A DNA stretch of 64,000 nt from NCBI RefSeq assembly GCF_015477835.1, contig NZ_JADLQN010000002.1:310001-374000 (forward strand), read 5' to 3'. Shown piece by piece: positions 61,206-64,000 of this stretch. A program made the position numbers and the translations under genes. The DNA is from Nocardia higoensis. Lineage in GTDB: Bacteria; Actinomycetota; Actinomycetes; Mycobacteriales; Mycobacteriaceae. The notes under the pieces were generated by a model. The model searched no databases, was not told where the DNA came from, and saw nothing but the letters and a program-made list of their open reading frames with translations. Each line of letters begins with the position of its first letter. The first letter of the stretch is position 1.

Positions 61206-62393
61206 TCAGGTCGTCCGGGAGGCATCGCGGAGCCAGCCGAGCAGGCCGCGACGTTGTCTCGCCTGCGGCGCCGCTGCGCGGGGCTCGGGCTCCGGCTCAC
61301 GCCCATCGACATCCGAGGGCTGTCCCTGCCGGGCCGCCACCGGCCCCCGCTGACCGAACGCACGCTGCTTCGTAACCGCGAGGGATTCTCGTTCGCCCGG
61401 AATCGCCTTCCGCTCGCCGGTGGCTCGGGCCTGCGGCCCGGGCACTGCCGCGCGCGTGCTGCGGGCCTGTCGCACAGCGGCGGGCACCTGACCACGCGGC
61501 CCGATCGTTTGCTCGCGCGGGCCGGCCGACCGGGCGCGCGGCTCGCGCACACGTGCGCGCGGGCCCGGCGCCGGATCGTGCGGCTCGAATGCCTGATCCT
61601 CCGGCCGGTCTTCCGTCCCCTGGCCGCGCCGCCCGGCCTCCAGCGCTCGCAGGCCACGGCTGCGCCCCGGCGCCCGGCTGTGCTGGTCGTGCACCGGGGC
61701 GGGGTCCCGCGGCCGGTCGTCCGCGGTTCGCGGATCGGGCGCGGGCTCCCGCGGAGGGTCTTCGGGGCTCAGGGTGAATCCGCACACCGCGATGTCGCGG
61801 GGGAGCAGCGCACCCGCGACCACCGGTGCGCGGTACTGGAAGCCGAGCCATTCGCTGTTGGCCTCGTCGGCGAAATCGAGCGGGTCGTAGGGCAGGCACT
61901 GCGGGTCGGGGATTTCGTTCGCGCGCCAGAGTACGGGGCGTTCACCGGCCCAGAACGGGCGCTCCCACACCATCGGCAGGCCCGCGTCGGCCAGGATCTT
62001 CATCCGCGAGGAGGAGAACCCGCGGCGGAATTCGCCGCGCTCCCAGTGCGCGAAGCTGCCCCAGCCCATGCTCGCGTCGAAGGACACCAGATAGGTGTGC
62101 TCGCAGGCGAGCGGGCGGATGAGCGGCTCCGGCAGCGTCGTCGGGTCGGGCAGCCGGACCTGCCGGGTACAGACCACGGTCAGGCCGGGATAGCAGCCGA
62201 TGTAGATCTCGTCGTCGGCCGGGCCCGCGCAGCCCGCCAGGGTCCCGGTCGTCTTCGGCGTGATCTCGTGATCCTCGAACAACTGCTTGGCCAGCGCCTG
62301 GGCCGCCCCCTGGTCGGGTTCGCGGTGCTCGCGCAGGACGGCCGCCGGATCATCGGCGTCGACATACCAGAGCGTCGAGACTGTGGAGACCAT
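61206..62393 (-). CDS. DUF6928-like protein with Arg/Pro-rich tail
   Basis: A 395-residue protein. Residues 1-210 form a globular domain beginning VSTLWYVDADDPAAVLREH, with GCAGPADDEIYIGCYPGLTVVCTRQV, SFDASMGWGSFAHWERGEFRRGFSSSRM, ERPFWAGERPVLWRANEIPDP and GFQYRAP. This is the DUF6928 pattern found in nocardiae. The remaining 185 residues are Arg/Pro/Ala/Gln-rich and probably disordered, ending RRGLLGWLRDASRTT. GGGAGG lies 9 nt before the ATG. Function unknown. The tail resembles neither neighbour and looks recently expanded. Confidence 0.75.
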   Translation of the reverse strand: MVSTVSTLWYVDADDPAAVLREHREPDQGAAQALAKQLFEDHEITPKTTGTLAGCAGPADDEIYIGCYPGLTVVCTRQVRLPDPTTLPEPLIRPLACEHTYLVSFDASMGWGSFAHWERGEFRRGFSSSRMKILADAGLPMVWERPFWAGERPVLWRANEIPDPQCLPYDPLDFADEANSEWLGFQYRAPVVAGALLPRDIAVCGFTLSPEDPPREPAPDPRTADDRPRDPAPVHDQHSRAPGRSRGLRALEAGRRGQGTEDRPEDQAFEPHDPAPGPRARVREPRARSAGPREQTIGPRGQVPAAVRQARSTRAAVPGPQARATGERKAIPGERESLAVTKQRAFGQRGPVAARQGQPSDVDGREPEPEPRAAAPQARQRRGLLGWLRDASRTT

Positions 62394-62546
62394 CTACCGG
62401 CACCTCCCGAGTGCTGAGCGAGCTACCTCGCTAACTACCCGCTACCGTACGTTCCCCTCCGATGTTCGGGTGAACGGATGATGGAAATGTACTTCCAGCG
62501 GGTCGCTGCGGGGCCGAATCGGGTTCGTACCGGTGTGTCCCGAGGG

Positions 62547-63626
62547 TCAGTGGCCGGAGCTGCGCACTCCGAGCAACACATCCTCCCAGGACGGCATCGG
62601 TGCCTTGCCGCGCTTGGCCCTGGCCGGCTTGGCCGCCGCCTTGGTGTCCTTCTCGGCGGGCTCGGGCGTGGTCTCGGCCGCGGGCGTCTTGACCGCGGGT
62701 GCCGTGGCCGGAGCCTCGGCGGCGGGCGCCGGGGCCGCGATCTCGGCGGCCGGAGCGGACTCGGGGGCGGTGCCGTTCGATCCGCCGGTCTTCGGGGCGG
62801 CAGGGACCGGCGGAGTCACCGGCGCGGCGGGAACGGCGGTGGCCGCGATCCCCGCGGGCACACCGCCACCGGCGGCCACCGCGCGCTTCTCGAAGTATTC
62901 GTCGACCATCGGCGCGGCCTGCTTGGCCGGTCGTGCCGGCGGCGCGGCGACATCGCGGCGCGGCTCGAGGACCGGATCCTGCGGTGTGGTCACGTCGATC
63001 TCGGGCTCGGACGGCAGGATCGTGGCCAGCCCGCGCAGCGCGCGGCCGAAGTCGGGATCGATCAGATCCGAGGCCGGATCATCGAGCGGGGACACCGAGC
63101 CGCCGTGCGCGTCCGGCTGGTAGCGCCAGTGCGCGGCGATCTCCGAACGTCCGTTCTGCCACTGCAACTGGGCGACCCAGAAGCCCTTCTCGTCCTTCCA
63201 GGCGTCCCACTCGGCGTTCTCCAGAGTGTGCCCGCGCTCGGTGAAGGCGGCGGTGACCACCTCGATCAGGGTCGCCACCGCGGGGCCGTCGGCGCGTACC
63301 GGATGCGCCTTCTGGGCGAGTTCGGCCGCGCGGGCGCGCTCGAGCAACACCGGGTAGGCGAAGCGCTCCACGCGACTGGCGGGCATCCCCGACTCGGCGG
63401 TCACCTGCTCCACGGACGCGCCGGCACGGATACGGGCCTGAATATCGCGAGGACGCATAGACGCTTCCATTTCGATTTCGATCTGGCCGAACCGGGCAAG
63501 GTCGCCGCGCGCGGCGGCTCGGAGCTTGTCGTCCGCGGGAAGGCGGAACTTCTGACCGGATTCGGTGTCGACACACACGATGTGCGTGGAGTCGGGCGTC
63601 ACCCCGATCACACGAAGTTCACGCAC
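62547..63626 (-). CDS. sepH: Cell-division regulator SepH
   Basis: A 359-residue SepH (DUF3071 family, Rv0883c position), which stimulates FtsZ assembly in actinobacteria. The N-terminal domain VRELRVIGVTPDSTHIVC and the helix-turn-helix segment MRPRDIQARIRAGASVEQVTAESGMPASRVERFAYPVLLER are conserved. The Ala/Pro-rich C-terminus ends in PSWEDVLLGVRSSGH, a conserved terminal motif. The GTG start has AAGGAGG 5 nt upstream, excluding the longer frame. Confidence 0.93.
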   Translation of the reverse strand: MRELRVIGVTPDSTHIVCVDTESGQKFRLPADDKLRAAARGDLARFGQIEIEMEASMRPRDIQARIRAGASVEQVTAESGMPASRVERFAYPVLLERARAAELAQKAHPVRADGPAVATLIEVVTAAFTERGHTLENAEWDAWKDEKGFWVAQLQWQNGRSEIAAHWRYQPDAHGGSVSPLDDPASDLIDPDFGRALRGLATILPSEPEIDVTTPQDPVLEPRRDVAAPPARPAKQAAPMVDEYFEKRAVAAGGGVPAGIAATAVPAAPVTPPVPAAPKTGGSNGTAPESAPAAEIAAPAPAAEAPATAPAVKTPAAETTPEPAEKDTKAAAKPARAKRGKAPMPSWEDVLLGVRSSGH

Positions 63627-63792
63627 CGCTACCTCCTTATCGCGCCGACTCGCGACACCGCCCACTGGTTCGCAACAGTAGTGCACACAACAGTGGTCCG
63701 GGGCAAGACACGCGGGCGGAAACTTCGGCGAAGTGGCGGAGAAGGCGCTAATGTTTGTGGATTTCGCAGCCGGGGAACGCACCCCGAAATCC

Positions 63793-63838
63793 TCGAAAAA
63801 CCTTGCAGCGCCGGACCGCTGGTGCGATCCGGCGCTGC
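63793..63838 (-). terminator. Rho-independent terminator of serC
   Basis: Stem GCAGCGCCGGA/TCCGGCGCTGC with a 12-nt loop, followed on the minus strand by a T-run (complement of AAAAA at 63796-63800), 64 nt after the serC stop. Confidence 0.8.
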
Positions 63839-63901
63839 GGGAGGCGGCGTGTCCGTCCCCGTCCTCGTCCGCCGAAAAGGGGACAGGACAGGGGAATCAG
63901 A

Positions 63902-64000
<99 letters not shown>

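Overview
The window is about 64 kb of GC-rich actinobacterial chromosome. Gene content and order point to the genus Nocardia or a close mycolic-acid relative: mycothiol synthase, a DesA-type acyl-ACP desaturase, a rhodanese/SseC pair, a resuscitation-promoting factor, an XPB-type helicase and SepH, with salicylate-siderophore genes under IdeR-like iron boxes. This is core genome. I see no prophage, insertion sequence, integrase or CRISPR array.

Layout. 1-1616 is the end of cydC. From 2.5 to 18.4 kb the order matches what I recall of M. tuberculosis Rv0813c-Rv0824c: FABP-like protein, SseC, CysA2-type rhodanese, thioredoxin, LmeA, GlnR, MshD, the phosphate transporter (here the full pstSCAB), PhoU, an LCP protein, DusB and DesA1. 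From 19 to 34.8 kb comes a more variable stretch: tRNA-Lys; an orphan gamma-butyrolactone-receptor-like TetR; tRNA-Glu/Asp/Phe; a polyprenol-phosphate mannosyltransferase; two overlapping acyltransferases; convergent salicylate synthase and salicyl-AMP ligase genes; an SDR; an AhpD-like protein; and a class I DAHP synthase. From 34.9 kb to the end the order again follows M. tuberculosis (Rv0858c-Rv0884c): DapC, XPB helicase, helicase-domain protein, RpfA, CspB, an MFS protein, DUF3027, MarR, SpoU methyltransferase, SepH and SerC. Lineage genes are interleaved, including an M1 peptidase, a lipoprotein, a sacsin-like ATPase, a ceramidase with its TetR, and a DUF6928 protein.

How genes work together. 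pstSCAB and phoU form a phosphate uptake and signalling unit with a PHO-box-like direct repeat upstream. DUF4395, rhodanese and SseC form a sulfur operon preceded by a short cysteine-rich leader peptide, the hallmark of cysteine attenuation. The salicylate synthase and ligase would supply salicyl-AMP to a siderophore assembly line located elsewhere. GlnR and MshD are translated from one message.

The richest layer is regulatory. Besides the polycysteine leader there is a second leader peptide (Tyr-Phe-Trp-Phe) before the DAHP synthase with mutually exclusive RNA pairings. An ECF41-type promoter precedes the AhpD-like gene. A perfect Crp palindrome and a c-di-AMP (ydaO) riboswitch lie upstream of rpf. 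Two TetR genes have clear palindromic operators. At least a dozen genes appear to be leaderless, with a -10 hexamer 6-8 nt before the start codon. Gene functions are inferred by family recognition from the translated sequence; no database search was run.
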